Counted from the stretch's first letter, positions 33,301 through 47,170 are shown. The stretch is DNA of 64,000 nt from Symbiodinium kawagutii (GCA_009767595.1 VSDK01012723.1:165651-229650); one strand, 5' to 3'. Numbers and translations are program-made. The notes: generated by a model not told the origin, from the sequence alone.

Positions 33301-36300
33301 CCTGGAAAATCTGGAATCAGAATTTGAATGAATCAGAATACCATGACCTGAGACCCTACTCGCTTTGCACTGCTGGATGCATCATTGCGAGACCGTACAC
33401 TGTATACTTGAAACGGAGCACGTCATCTTCACAAGCTGAATCGACATCCTGAATGACAGTATGGACCGCACCGGCACGTCTCAGAAATGTCTAGAGGTCA
33501 GAAAGGAACATGGAAATGGTTTCAATGAAGCTGCCATGGTCACTGTGCCGATCTCATACTAGGCCACTGGCAAGGTCTGCCACGCTACCCCTCTCAGCCT
33601 AACAACATAAGGTTGAAAGTCAGTGCCTGCTGTGGAGAGTCATCACTCTTCTGCTTATGTTTTTTTGAGCCCGCCTTTTGAGCCAGAAAGCCAAAGATTT
33701 CAACAACTTCCTGGTGGGAAAGAACCTGAGCAACGAAGACTTGAAATTGAGACTGACGGTGATCGCAACAAAGCTCAAAATGACAATGGGAAGTCCCAGT
33801 TCTGAAGTTCAATCCCTTTGTTTATTTGGATCCTGGTCGTTACTTAACGATACTTGACGCTTCTCATGCTTTCATGTTTTGCTCCGTGGTCCACACTCCA
33901 GTCTTTGAGATTGCTTTTGCGAAGAAGCCGGCCTGAGTGCAGGTGGTCGAAGGATCACCCAATCTCTGCATCGCAAGTGGGTAGTCATTTCATGTCATTT
34001 CCAAATTGTGCTACCGAGTTTGCGGCAGACATTGCTGGGAAGCGGATCAAATGCCTCAAAGGCCTCATGCACAGCTGTTGAAGTGTTTATGGCTTTGAGC
34101 GAAAACTTCCGCTAAACCAATACGATAAGCATATAAAAGCATTCTTAAGGCGTGGGGGAATCGGATCCTTAGAGCCTCATCTGCATAACGGATATCTAGC
34201 CGTCGACCCGGGCTGTGAATAGCAGTGCTTAGAGTGACTAGGGTGGGCGGGTGGAGGGGTCTTGGGAAACAGGGGAAAGCTAACACTTTGCTTGTCCACT
34301 TGCATTCGCTCTTCGACTTGCTCACAACATCTCACCATGATCTTGTGACTCACTTGCCGGGGTTTACCGATCTCTGGTTGACAAAGCTTCATGTGGGGCG
34401 GTGTAGGGTCGAACCGTAGCTTCAAACCCTCCCTCTTTTCACACGTCCGTCACCTGTAGAGATATGCAGAAGTAAGCAACCCTTGGCGAACAAACACCTT
34501 GCTACATTGAGGTGCAATGAGCATGGCTCACACCCTTGGCAAATATTTGCAAAACATTGCCTGCACGTGCCAATGACAACGCAGACCCATCCCCTTCGAA
34601 TACAATATTCACGTCCACCCTCGAGCGAACAAGCGAGGGAGAAAACGAACACAAAAAGACTGAACCCCAAACACACCAATCACAACAGGAACCCATGCAG
34701 AACCGACAAAAACGTGACAAAAATACATTGGTACAAGGATAAATTGGCCCAAGCCAGGTAGTCTCCAAATTGGGTACCGATGATACCTGTCTTGGCAGCG
34801 CACCTGATCGCATCTTGCCAGCTTGGGACCTAAGATGAGAGAAAAAACGCATCTGCCAGCCCTTTCCAGGGCTATTTCTGCGCTTTAAGTGCACTTCCTC
34901 AGCAAATGTGATCCCAAATCTTCAGAAACACAGGCGAGGACCAGTTCACTTGCAGTCACTGCCACTGCTGTCGGTCTGTTTTCTGCGCTTCCGCCGGTGG
35001 CCTATCAAGTTTGACCAAACTTGTCCACATGGGGTTCGGGTGTGTGCATGTTACTGCGACCAAGAAAGCCAACGCAGCGCCTAAATGCGTCAAAGAATGT
35101 CACAAATATTGAGAGATTCGCACTAGTCACTGTCACTTTCTGCCATGTGCCAGCCGTTGTTCTGCACACATCTGCACACCACCTCTGGCTCGGCAGACTG
35201 CTCTTTGTACATCCTTGGCGGGGATCTTTGCAAAAAAAATGATCACTTGACACATCAAATAGGTGCTGGTGTACGAAAAAAGGATGGGCACAAAAACGAG
35301 CAGCACAAAGAAGTAACATCGACAACTATCGAAGATCTCAAAGTATTATTTAAGGTTGATATTGAAAATCATATATTGAATTGAAATGCGAAAAACCGAC
35401 ACAGTCACCAATCACATGCCACACTTGACTCTTTTTGAGGCTTCGCACGCCCGAATTTCTGCCCATGAGCGGATGGCGGTCCACAAAAACTCCTCATTGC
35501 TTGACATGGTAGTTGAGAAGCATCATGAAATCGTGTGAAATCCTTCCACCTTCGTTCCTTCAGCCAGAAACCGTAAGAAATCCACTGCGGCAATCTCCAA
35601 GCGTCTGCAAGCGTCTCCAAGATCATTTTGGGGTTACATTGTCCCATGGCGCCTCATTCACACAAAGCCCATCTGAGCCCAGAAGGGTCGCCAAAGACCT
35701 CAAAACATGACAAGCTGCAAATATTTCTTACAAGATTTGGCAAGATCGGACTGGCAAGATCACACCTGCGCGAGTAATGGGTCTTTAAGGCCATTCTTCC
35801 TATGGCACTCAGGATCGAACACAGAGTGCAAAGCCAAGAACTCTTTTGCTTCCAAAACCTGACCCATGACAGTGAGAGCAAGAATCTGGAGCCATCTGAT
35901 TTTGCACAACCGTGGTAGCACTTGTGCCGCATCAAAAAGCTCAAACCCCCAACTGAAATTCCACCTGACGGGTCTGCACTCGTGAAAGCTGCTCCAGTAT
36001 CTTCAAAAAGCTCTGCGAGTACCTCGCTACAAAATGCTGAGCGAAAAGGACTGCTGTTCACCTCCCTTCTCTGCTCACAATCCAGCCCTGAGGCATCCTG
36101 AAACATTCTGAGACTCCTTTGTCGCTCATCCCGAAGATTCCAAGAGTGTCCTTTACCCTACTCCCAATTGCGTCGCTCTCAAGTCAAACATGTCAAAGGG
36201 ACTCAATGGGATTCCATAGGTCGAAAAAGGACAATCTGAGAATGTGACCGTTCCAGCCCCGTGCGGCAGGCTACATCAAAAAGCATCAGCACCTTCGAGA

Positions 36301-36540
36301 ACAAGCAGCAACTTTGCCAGGTTGGCTGTCCTTCCTGTGCGTTCAAAGCCTCCCTGTCCTGCTCAATCCTATTAGAATCCCAACTCTATGCACCAAACGC
36401 AGGCCAACTGGTAGGATCTGGCAGTTCTGAGTCACAAGTCATAGCGATCATTCAACTCTGCATTGACCGGTGCCCAACTGGATTGAGAGAAGAACAACTC
36501 AAATGCACCACCAACTTCACGACATGGTGGTGCAACTCAC
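30312..36540. other. Long stretch with no firm gene
   Basis: No domain was recognised. A minus-strand frame at 32740-33051 (RASVRRFVGFQMLHPFHALG) and a plus-strand frame near 33690-33830 (KAKDFNNFLVGKNLSNEDLK) have protein-like texture but no splice partners or family. An assembly gap of 202 N lies at 31904-32105. The promoter region of the MET1-like gene should lie just above 30311; nothing specific is visible. Confidence 0.4.
31904..32105. other. Assembly gap (202 N)
   Basis: Unresolved bases. Frames crossing it are meaningless. Confidence 1.
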
Positions 36541-37690
36541 CTGCGTGACATTGCTTGGATCAACATGCTTGTCGATGAAGGCCCCGCAGGCTTCAAGCCT
36601 CAGAACAGTATCATATGTGAGAGCCTTCATGCCCTGCATTGCCATATCATCTCTCAGCTTTCTCTATTGCAAGATGTTGCTGAAGTTCAGGTTCCTTGGT
36701 CAGTTTTCATATGTTTTCAAATGGGTTTCATATGTTTTCATATGTTTTCATAGTTTCCTCCGTTTCCTCCCATTTTTGTAAGCTTCCTCGGTTTCCAACA
36801 GGCCAAAGATCTGGTACTTGTCAGCTGCCCTGTAGACTTGCATGGCCTGGCCATGTCTCTGCGCTCAGCCGTGGACGCTATGGACAGCGATTGCAGCGTA
36901 GCTCAATAGATATGATATACGTAGCATTTATCACAACTTGATGCACATATAATATACATAAACATCAATAAACCCACACCCACAAATAAAATTCAATACC
37001 TGTGCATTATCGTATGGTGTTCATCAAGCCGACAATAGATCGTACAAGACACTTCATGAATTGCTCGCAGCATTCTCCAAAACAAGGCGAGCTGTCATTG
37101 TCCAATGACAAAAGAGGATCCAAATGATGCACGTAGCGCAGCATGCAATGGAACCTATGTCCCAGAATAGCAATGCAATTAAGATCAGGTGAGTGCAAGT
37201 GACAATGCACGTGATCATCGAATCAATACCATGCAAGTAAATGCAAGTAATGCCATCGAGTCGAATCGCATGTACCGTTGTTCATTTTTGCATCGCCATC
37301 AGCTATGTGCCGGGTCGTTTGGTTTTCTCAGATCCGCGCGCACTGGGTTCGATGTCTGGCACTGCAACATGATGCCGCCCACTGGACCTGCCAAGGCCAA
37401 GTTCCTGAGACTTCCTGTTTTCAACATTTCTCAACTCCGCAAAAATCACTTTTGGAAGATGTTATTCAAATTTCATATGTTTGGTTTTGTAGTTTTCTTT
37501 TCGCACAGTTTCACCAGACTCTCGTTCCATGGACATCCTCTGACCGTTTTTCATGCTACCTCTCTGATGGGCTCACTGCCACAAATACTTCTGCCAAGTG
37601 GCTGAAGTTGCTCTGTGCCAGCTTGTGGGCCTCCAGTGTTAAGGGCTCTCCACTGCCCCAAGTAGGTATCATTGCATCATTGACATTGAC
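36541..37690 (-). CDS. BTB/BACK-domain protein, partial gene model
   Basis: Probable substrate adaptor of a cullin-3 ubiquitin ligase or another BTB scaffold. Exons with matching phases: about 37690-37588 (GSGEPLTLEAHKLAQ, the start of a BTB fold), 37404-37340 (HHVAVPDIEPSA), 37154-37046 (FHCMLRYVHHLDP), 36846-36787 (AMQVYRAADKYQIFGLLETE) and 36657-36541 (LRDDMAMQ to HVDPSNVTQ, ending at GTGAGT). These give the canonical BTB order: a histidine-containing first helix, a strand reading VPDIEPSAF, the ML-RY helix, then the ADKYQ helix and a BACK-like stretch. Donors are GT, GC and GA. Upstream and downstream exons were not found, so both ends of the protein are missing from the model. Confidence 0.7.
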
Positions 37691-40600
37691 ACTGACCATC
37701 ATCGACGGTGGCATACGATGGCTCTCCCAAGCATTCGGCTTTTTGGAGAGCTCTCTGTCTTGCCTTCCTGGCACGTACAGATCTGCATCGCCACAAAAGC
37801 ACCACTACTGGCACTCTCTGGCACTGATATGCAACGGATTCAACGGATGCAACGGTTTTTTTCCGGCACCCATGTTGAGCTGCGAGCATGATCCAACCGC
37901 CTGAACTGCACCAAAATGAGCATTTGAATTCTAGAATCTTTGGGAATCCAATGGCATCCAATGGCCATCTCAAAATGCTTGACATCTGGGCAACACTTCC
38001 AAGCCCCAAGCTGCTCTACTGGAGATTGACGTCCTGCCTGCCCAAAGTAGAACCAGCATGAATCAGCTAGATCCAACGGCTCAACGTCCAGCAAACGGAG
38101 CATAAAGACCATCTAGTATCACCATGGGAGTCTTAGTGAGATTACAGCAGTCGCCACAGTCACCCAGCTCACTAGGTCATACGTCGTATGTGCGTTTTGC
38201 GTAGGCGCAACGGATCACACATTTCGCAAATGTTCCGTCCAGTACAACCCTCTAAAGACTCTGTCGGATCGCTCTTGCCTGCGCGCCATGCAATTTTTGA
38301 TTTCTGGCTTCAGACAAGCAATCAACCGCGGTGATCGCCATGAATCAACAAGAACGACTCTGAGCAAAGTTGTTTTTTTGGTTTCAGCTCGTGGAACCCT
38401 TTACGGACGTTGCGCGTGTCAGATCACTCTGACTCTGTCCATTGTACGGTGTAAAAATGCTTGAAGGTTTTCCACAAGTCTTTTGAGGGTTAAAACTTGT
38501 TGGGAAAAAAAATCTTTTGAGGGGCTTTACAATGGTGTCTCTAAGGCTTCTGTGCTTCCGCAACAATATCTTGTTCCAGTCCCCACACAGCTCTTTCAGA
38601 GGCCTTTCGAAATTTTGCACCAGTCCTCGTAGAGAGTGCTTCTTAAGTGCTTACAGAGATTTTCCCAAACGATCACAAGTTGCGTCATCTCATGCAGAGC
38701 CAAGGGATCTTGTGCTCCTCAGAGCTACACAGATTCCAACAACCGAGGAGTCCTTGCACTCTTGCAATCTCTGTGAGCGCTCCCAGGATCTCTTCTTGAG
38801 CCCCAAGGTCTTGCGAGGCGAGCGCGCTTACCTTGCGATCTTCTGCATTTTGCACTTGCGCTCTCCGTCGGAGATTCTTTGTTTGGGCTGCAGATGATCC
38901 CCTCTTGACTTAAGAGAGCTCTTGCGAAGATCTTCAGGGATCTTGCACCCTCTCATAAGATCTCATCTCTTGCCAAGGCTCTTTGGCCACTTCTGTGAAG
39001 AGATCTTTCACTGTAGCGTGCATAAATCCTGCCCGTTTCAGCCCATTTTGAAAAAAAAGTATTCATTGCCCATTGCCGCAATGATTTTCAATACCTAAAA
39101 TCTCCCCTTCAACCCAGTAGGTATGTGCTGTCATTTTTTGCAGGCAGGTTTCAATAGTAACTGGGATAGAAAACACCTGTGAAGGGTTGTGAGTACAAGG
39201 TCAAGGTGAAACTGCGATTCATTGCAACTTACCCGAGGTCATGGATCAATGATACAGATCATTACAGATCGCAAAATTGACAGTCAAGAATCTGAAGAGA
39301 AGATTTGAAGAAAACTGCCCCATCCTCTTTGTTCCACGGGCCGAAGAACATCGCATGGAAAACAGGGCTGGCCATCGCCAGGTTGGACCTGAAGCAATGT
39401 CAAAATCGCCCAACTTCCCTGGGCGCATCTCACATCGCACCTGGAACTGAAGAGATGTGTCTCCTGAGGCGCTGAAAGATGCGCTTAAATAATCTGAAAT
39501 CCTCATCTCCTAGCAATGCTTAGTCAATGCTTAGTCAACTTTGTTTCGGCGCTTAGACTCTGCTTTGACTCTGCTTTGACCTGGCATCAAAACCCTTCAG
39601 AGCAGTACCTCATTTGGACCAACGCCGAAGAAAACATCCGACACGCTGCCGCAAATGATTTCTTCCTGCCATGGTGAGAAGATTCGGATTCGCACTCCCT
39701 GAATCGCTGCAAAACACAGAAGCACCACATTGGAATTCCAAGCCTCGATTCGTTCCTCCAGCGCCTTGAACATGCAGAATTCAATGAGGCCTTCAGGCAA
39801 CAGCAACACATCTTCAAGAGCCTACTAGTTGATAAAGAATCGTGACAACCCAAATGCTGCAAGAAGTTGCACCCAAGCAGTAGCATGCAAACACTATCGT
39901 GCAACATCGTTGCTTAGCCGTGGCTTAGCCCATCTTAGGGCCATGCACCTCCTTTTGAGACGCTTGAAACACCAGCACGCGCGAGCGGAAAATGCGTTGC
40001 TGGTGATGAATCAGGACTCACTTCTGGAAATTACAAGGCATGATAAGGCATGTGAATCCAAAAGCCCTCATGTAAGCTTTTTATGCCCAAACATCTGATA
40101 AGAAATGCATTGACAGCCCTCATGACCTGCGACAACCGTACGGAATGGTACCCTTCCTTCGTTCAATCAAGTTTGAATCTGTTGATGTTGACCGATTTTG
40201 ACATGTCAGGCTTGGGTAGCACTCTGCACTGTATCTGGCCATGACTGGACTTGGGCGATATCTTTCGTTGAGCCATGACAAAAGCCACCAAGCACGAGGC
40301 AAAGGCACCCAAGCACGAGGCAGAAGGCCCCCAAGGAATCCTCGATGGACTAATGACTCAGGTCCTAGAAAGCCTGGCCATGCACAGCTGCACCGTGCTG
40401 CACTCGATCCTTTTTGCAAGGCCATCGCTAGCTGGCGAAAGGTCCTTGAAAGTTCTCGAAGAGGCCCCGAGTCACAAAGTCCATCTCATCCTGCCAGACA
40501 TTGCAGTCCGATTGCTTGGACGTGTTTGTCATGCGCACATATGCGCACTAATTCGAAAGCTTTTTGTGGTTTTGGTCGGCCTTGGCCTTTCTCCGCACTG

Positions 40601-41449
40601 ATTGGAAGGTCCTGCATGCAGGACTTAGGCTCGTGGAAGTGAACGAAAATGTTGAACCACCATCATGGCATGCCAAAGCTCCGAATTGACAGACTCTAAC
40701 CTGGCACTAGGCTCGATAGAGAACTCCATCCATCTCGTGACAAGTATAACTTAGGAAAGCGCGCGTGCTTCCGAAAGAGAAACTACCATAAGTGCGACAT
40801 GGACTCCTGCCACGAACCTTGGCTGCCAAAATTTGCTGGCCTTAATTCACAGAGAGATATAAGAATTGGCGGTAAAGCTTCAAGATGCTTCAAGTACAAT
40901 TGGAAGTTTGAAGTGTGCCGCACTTTGATCGGCTTCTGTCAACAAACTTTGCTAGCAACACCAGGTCTGCTTTAGGTGAGCTTCAGGCAAATGGTGCTTT
41001 GCGCTGGCCCTGTAGCTGATAATGCCACCTGGTCAGAGTAACGGCATACGGCAGCCTGGACGCAAAGTCGACCATTCGTGCTTGTGTGATGCTGAGGCCA
41101 TCTCTCGCAGGATTGGAGCGCCTGACCTCAACGCTGACAAGTTGCTGGTTACATCTGGTTACATCTGGTTACATCTGGTTACTGCACAGATCCCTGGCAA
41201 CTTGGAAACGCGCCTGTCTTGCACGGTCCGACCATCTGAGCCCCTGAAAGGTCCTGCCTGGCGTTGACACAGTGCAGAGGGCCTTGACAAGAGTTGCAAG
41301 TTGTATTCACAAAAGTTTTTCGAACACTGAGGCTTTCGCAAAAGTTGCATTCACATTCGCATTCTTCTCGACACAAATTCGGACACCCTGCGAGCAAATC
41401 CAAGCTCTAATTGTCACAAAAGGGCTTGCAGGTGTGCGCATGTGTGATG
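37691..41449. other. Stretch with no firm gene
   Basis: Some open frames are long (plus strand 37278-37904 is 208 codons) but overlap the well-supported BTB exons on the other strand and show no domain. A minus-strand frame at about 38690-38830 (ASQDLGAQEEILGALTEIAR) could be an exon. Nothing else is supportable. Confidence 0.4.
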
Positions 41450-41890
41450 CTAAAATGTCCATCCAGCCTCCGGCCATTCAAGGAGTATTGCCGCAACAAT
41501 CAATGGAAGCGGCACGTTGCAATCGTCACCTTTTGGTGTCCACTGCATCGCTTCCCAAACGGGCTCCGGCGGTAGAGAAATGTCTGCAGAGCTCGAGGTC
41601 AAAATGCGCTCCAGAGCCCCAGCATCGCGCTGCAGGAGAGCGTCCAGGACAGGCCCAGCGTCACCTGTGGAATCACTTTCTTTGACGCTGTCAGCGGCTT
41701 CGTTGTGCCGCGTGCACGTTGGGCCAAGAGGAACTTGGTGAACTTGGTCAGCTTGACGCCTGTTGTGCCTCTCGTGCTTCTCGGCCCTCTTCCAACAGTC
41801 TCCATCTTCCCATTCAATTTCTTGTCCATCTGCACTCAAATATCCTCTTACATCATCATCATCCATAATCAAAGCACAAGTCTGCTGGTT
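41450..41890 (-). CDS. C-terminal exon of an unrecognised minus-strand gene
   Basis: A long frame ends at 41450 with protein texture throughout: an acidic block (IMDDDDVRGYLSADGQEIEW, then EDGDCWKR), a charged linker and a helical end (GPVLDALLQRDAGALERIL, later LPLIVAAILLEWPEAGWTF). The frame extends up to 42163, but the part above about 41890 may be intron. Function unknown. The exon at 42617-42958 on the same strand may belong to the same gene. Confidence 0.5.
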   Translation of the reverse strand, partial: NQQTCALIMDDDDVRGYLSADGQEIEWEDGDCWKRAEKHERHNRRQADQVHQVPLGPTCTRHNEAADSVKESDSTGDAGPVLDALLQRDAGALERILTSSSADISLPPEPVWEAMQWTPKGDDCNVPLPLIVAAILLEWPEAGWTF

Positions 41891-42616
41891 GAGAACTTTG
41901 ATGCTGGCAAATTGCGAGCCATCGTGCCACACGTTCTTGCCTCCGCACAAAGCACCAAAACTCAGATCAAGACACCAAATCGACAACTGCAATACACCAC
42001 AAGCTGCAATGAAAGGCACCTGATAGAATGACAATGGTGCTGCAAGTGCTGTCTCCATCAGCCATCGTGGCTTCCTCAGTAGCGTGAAGGATTTGAATGC
42101 AATCTGACAGCGCAGGCTCACAGGCCGCAACTCCTGAGCGTATGCACCAAATCTAATGTTCAAACCATTTTTTAAAAAAATTAAAACAGAACCTCATGTT
42201 GTAGTAAGAGGTGCGCGCATTGAGTCAAATCGATGTGGGCACAAACAGCTTCAATCACGACGTATACAGTCATAGTCTGTGTACCGTATATACTGCAGGT
42301 CGTGAGCTTATGATGTGCCTGTGCAGGCGCATGTACATAGACATCCCTTACTTGCCAAGCATACCTTTTGTTGCTTCAATTACGGTAACTCTTCATGCGC
42401 AGAGTCCTTTATTAAAATTCGAGTGTTTCTTAAACTTGAAGGTGGGAATTGCATGCACATGACTCCGTTGGAAGCATTGAAAGCAATGTCCACCTACACC
42501 ATTTGCAAACACATTCGCATGCACAAATACATGCATACGCTTCCATGTGTGCATCTATCAAAATATCAATCGATCTATTGACCCAGCTACCATCTGCTCT
42601 GTCTACCTGTCTGCAC

Positions 42617-42958
42617 CTATCTGAACATGGTGAGGATGACCCAGGCTTCACCCCCTCTCTCGAAGAATTGGTTTGGCCAAATCCGAGCAAACTCAAGTAG
42701 ACCGCAGTGCTGTTTTTGAGCACCCATGCGATTGCTGGGTGCGCCTGCTTCTCGTGGCTGATCAGGGAACTGCCAAGCATCCCAGAATCCATCGAAAGTG
42801 GGGTACTCGGTGCTTGCAGGAATGGGCACCACATCTTCCACATCCCCTTCTTTTGTGGCCTCGCATTTGTGCTCGTGTTTCATCGGCTTAAAATTTTGGA
42901 TTGAATCAGAAGTGGCACCAGAAAGACTGAAAGGTGTGTACTTGGAGTGAAGGTCCAC
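42617..42958 (-). CDS. Exon of an unrecognised minus-strand gene
   Basis: Minus-strand frame with convincing composition in its central part (EGDVEDVVPIPASTEYPTF, followed by DGFWDAWQFPDQP). True exon limits are probably narrower than the open frame. No family recognised. Spacing and strand suggest it lies upstream of the 41450-41890 exon in one gene. Confidence 0.4.
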   Translation of the reverse strand: MDLHSKYTPFSLSGATSDSIQNFKPMKHEHKCEATKEGDVEDVVPIPASTEYPTFDGFWDAWQFPDQPREAGAPSNRMGAQKQHCGLLEFARIWPNQFFERGGEAWVILTMFR

Positions 42959-45900
42959 TAAGGTGGAAGTTCAATGTTGGGAGCAGTAAGACTTGGCAAT
43001 GAAATACCCTGAAGAACATGACTAAGATCGAGCTGAAGTGCATACTTCCATCTTGTTGGCATCCACAGGGTCCCGCTCGCCGCAAGTCACTCCGCATGCA
43101 GCTGTTTAAGCCATGATCGGGGAAATGTTGTAGTCTAATGTGCCGCCCTAGAAGCTCTACAGACTGATGTGATGGGCATGGAGGACTAGTGAATCGAAAT
43201 GTGGAGATGTGCTCCTCAACAATGTACATGTTCAGACTTAAGTGTTTTGCCGTTTCTTTTCGCATGCGAGAGCGTGACTGAACTTGGAAGTGTCGACTGA
43301 GAGGCTCTTTTGCTATCTTTTGCTGATCTCCCTCTACAGCCTAATGAGCCCTGAAGCAATCTGCTAAAGAAATGCCATCGACGCACAAAGGCTTGAGTTG
43401 CCAACATTGCGCCAACTCGAACCTGGTTCGTCTTCCCAGGAATGCACGCTGCGAATGGAGATGCACTTTTTCTGCATTGGACATCAGCCCTGTGCTTTGG
43501 CTCTAAGCAGCCTGGATCTTACTCCTGTACAAAGTAATCCAGGACCAAAAGGGGCCAAGATTGAACGGCAGTGACCGTGTTACAGCAATTTGCAGCAAAA
43601 GGTCAATTAAGAAAAAGAGCAAGTTGCTATCTTTGATGAAGAAGAAGCATTGAGAAGCTTCTATTCTTCTAAAGAAATGTCCAAAGAAGAGAAGCATCGA
43701 GAAGCTCTCCCAAAAGAAAGCTTGGAAGCCAGGAGCATGAGTCCCTGCCACTGCAGTTGTGATCTCACCCTTAGCTCAGGCTGAACAAGTCTCAGGAAGG
43801 GCAACCAAAAACAGGATTGAAATCTGTGGAAATTCATCGAAAAAGGACCTGTCCTAGATGCATTGAGGATCATTGAGGTAAATGCTCATTGCCCCGAGCA
43901 TTGCCTGCAAAAGAAGGCATCAATGAATGGTTCCTTTTTCATGTGGATAACTCATTCAGATCTATTTCATTCTTGACTGCAGCATGCTTGGGCAATGTAT
44001 CTGAGATGCGAATTGCAAAAAAATGTAACTGAGATGTATCAGATCATGGGTATCAACAAGTCCAAGAAGCGAAGTCAATCGGTCAAAAAAGCCCTGCTAC
44101 GAGCTCTTGCCTCTTGCAGCACAGCCTTTGCTGCACCATCCTGTGTGCCTTCCGAACTTGCTGAAAGCTTGAAGGATATCGGCAATGAAAGCTTTGACTG
44201 CGATATACTAAAGTATCGTCTGAACATCACTCCATGGTCTCGAATGACCACTCTATCACCATTCATCCATGCTTTCTCCAAGGAACGCTTGAACATGAGG
44301 AGAGAAGTGTGGCACATCGTAGCGCTGCCCATCCCTCCGCATGCCTGGTTCTTGCGCTGTGGATTTGGCGGCAGCGGCTTCTGTTTGGAAAATTTCGCCT
44401 TGGCGCATCGCACAGAGGGATACTGATATCGGCTCTTGGGAGCGGGATGGTCTCAAACATATGCATTTGTATGTGCATGCCGGTGAGTTCAAATATGCAT
44501 TAATTTGTAGTAGCATGAACATGTGTAAATGTATGCCTGCAACTTTATGAAAACAAACGGCATCTAAACACAACACATCTGTTTCTTGGTGCTCTTTGCA
44601 CTTCTATGTGCATAGAAGACAATGCACAATCCGTACGTCATATGCACTATATACATGTCTCCATGCAGTGTATAGAATACAAATGCATGTTGCATGTTAC
44701 ATGGCATCACATGGAAACATATTGTGCGCATGTGCTGACGTGTGCATGGCAAAAGCCCCGAAGTCAACCGCAGCCGCTTTTGGAGATCCAGGCCCAAGAG
44801 CTGCAAGGCTTGTGCTCGTCGGATTCGAACCTGCCATGGCCTGGCGCAGCGACTGGAAGAGTTCCAACGCGTGGCTGGGACTGACGCCAACTTTGCCCTG
44901 AAATTTGCTGACGAATCGAGAATGAAATCAATGAAATAAAGGAAATTAATATGAAATGAATATGAAATGAATATGAAATGAATATGAAATGAATGGATGA
45001 GGCTGAAAACACGCCAATTTGAGGATTGGTCCGGAGCCCATGGGCTGCTAGGGATTCCCAAAACGGAGTGGGATACTGTGGCATACGACCAAGGTCCAGC
45101 GCTTCGAACATACCAAGCACCCAACACAGACTTGTCTTGAAGGAATTTCCGGCCAACGTCCCGGACCTGGCTGAAACGAGCATTGGGCAACTGGTCGATA
45201 CATTGATAATATTATATATTGTGTATATATAAATAGTGTACATATATATATATATATATTAATAGATTTATTTATATATATATATATATATACATTATTC
45301 ATCTATTTAATTCTATTTATGTATTTTATATTTAATCATTCATTTTCATTATTTCTCTGCAGTAATCTAATCTAATATATATATATATATACACACACAC
45401 AACTTTTCAATACACAAAGACACTTTTTCAGAAGATTTCCAAAGCATCACCCTGGTCTGATGTGACCACCACTGTACAAGAGAGGGAACGAAAGCCAGCC
45501 TCTTCGAACCAGTCGTAATCCACATTCGCCTGTATCCCAAGAACCTATCTCCACTGCACCGCCTGAAAGCATTCCTCACCCGCGACACTGTTTTAGGTGC
45601 TGCGAAACGTCCATTTTGCGGCCACTGGAACCGAAGATCCGGTAGAAGTACCAAATCTTAGGCCTTGCCTTTAAATAGCAGAGCTCGCTCTTTACAAAGC
45701 ATGCTCAATGTTTTAGCAACTCCAAAAACATCTGTGCTCTGTGATTCATCAGAGGACACTTTGAATGACCTATTACTATGGTGCGTGCACTTGGGGGAGC
45801 AGTTTATTCCAAATGGATCACCACTTTGACCCAGAGTCTGCCAAAGCCGTGACAGCCCCAACCAATTGAAGAAACCTGCGGTGACCCTGGCTTTGGGTTG

Positions 45901-46972
45901 CATTGTATTGTAACCTTTAGCACCCTTTGGCGGGGAAAGATGGGGGAAGTGCATCTTTAGGGGGATGATGGAGGAAGTATGCAAACAAAATGAAACACAT
46001 GGAAAACAGAAGTTTCCATCTCCCTGCCCGCATTTACCAAGCAAAGTAGGGACACCCCTCAGTCACCTCGCAGTCAGTTGGAATCAACCTTTCACAACGC
46101 TCTGCACAAAAAAACGCTACAACTCTCTTATCGATAGGGCGGGCAGCCTAGGACACCACTACCAAGAACTTTAGTCTGCCAGAGTCCTGACACTCCTTCA
46201 GCACGCTTCATGTCCGCATGGCTAGGAATCTCTCTGCACGCCATGGATAAGAGTGGCAGCCCTTAAGGGTATGGAAAGCCTCGAGCATTTCAGCTCTTTA
46301 CTGTGAATATGGGGGAACCTGCTGTTGTCATCAGAGCCTGAACCGTGGGAAGAGCATGAAAGTTGGCGGAGCGCACAGGTCAAGAGGGGCAAAGGGGGGA
46401 ACTCGCGAGTCACAACACAAAAAGTCAAAAAGGCGCATGCGTCCCATAGGTGCAAGATGAAAAAGCTTTTTCAACCAACACGTGATGCTTGAGAAGAGGG
46501 CTCAGACTCTCCACAAACCAGGCCATAATGTTTGCAGATTTGCTTGTGCCCAAGTCGTGAAGAGCAAGCTCTCAACACAAAGGCGCAGCATCACAGAATC
46601 CACACTGGCAAACAAGCAGTAGCTCTCTGACTTCTCTGTCTGTTTTCATTCACCCTTCAAAAACCGGCCGTCTTGGACTGTGTGGTCAATGTCTCGGACG
46701 ACGTAGGACCAAGCAGTCTGAAGGAAGAGTGGCAAAGCATCATCCATAGCGGCCTCAACCTGCAGATTTCATCAGATTTCAAGAAGCCTTGCGCATTCCT
46801 AATATTGCATTCTGCTCCCTTCTGTCTCATTGTCTCCGACATGTACGCGCTTAAAGCGACAATGCCAGACTGTGGGCTCTAAGAAATGGAATAAGGGACG
46901 GTCCAAGGCTAGGTCAACTTAGCTATCTTGGTTGAGAGCTAGACGGGTGCTCTACAAGGTGGCAGGATGTGG
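42959..46972. other. Stretch with weak exon candidates only
   Basis: Plus-strand frames at 43995-44426 (143 codons) and at 45021-45138 (LLGIPKTEWDTVAYDQGPAL, then stop) and minus-strand frames at 45367-46044 read like protein but overlap competing frames and show no domain. Simple repeats are present: an 11-bp ATATGAAATGA repeat at 44940-44995 and TA tracts at 45240-45300 and 45375-45402. Confidence 0.35.
44940..44995. repeat. 11-bp tandem repeat
   Basis: About five copies of GAAATGAATAT. Confidence 0.85.
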
Positions 46973-47170
46973 TCAGATTAGCGTTCTCTCTGCCTGCTGC
47001 GCTTGCTCTTCGGTCACAGGAGGCTCACCTGCAATGGCAACATGGAGACGATGTGATGACGCTGTGACTTCTGCAGCTTCGGAACCTGCCTGGTTGCTCG
47101 GATTCAGCACCCTCCCTCGACTCTTTGGATTCCTTTTCCTTGGAGATCTTGGTTGCAGCGTTGTACACCT
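46973..47170 (-). CDS. Probable C-terminal exon, unrecognised protein
   Basis: A minus-strand frame ending with TGA at 46973-46975 reads a basic stretch (SPRKRNPKSRGR) and then a helical acidic tail (AIAGEPPVTEEQAQQAERTL). A CAG acceptor lies upstream near 47170. Another minus-strand frame, 47195-47489, could be the preceding exon. Unknown function. Confidence 0.4.
   Translation of the reverse strand, partial: RCTTLQPRSPRKRNPKSRGRVLNPSNQAGSEAAEVTASSHRLHVAIAGEPPVTEEQAQQAERTLI

Noticed and set aside
37278..37904. 208-codon plus-strand open frame
   Set aside because: It overlaps BTB exons on the minus strand that have matching phases and motifs; no domain in the plus-strand frame.
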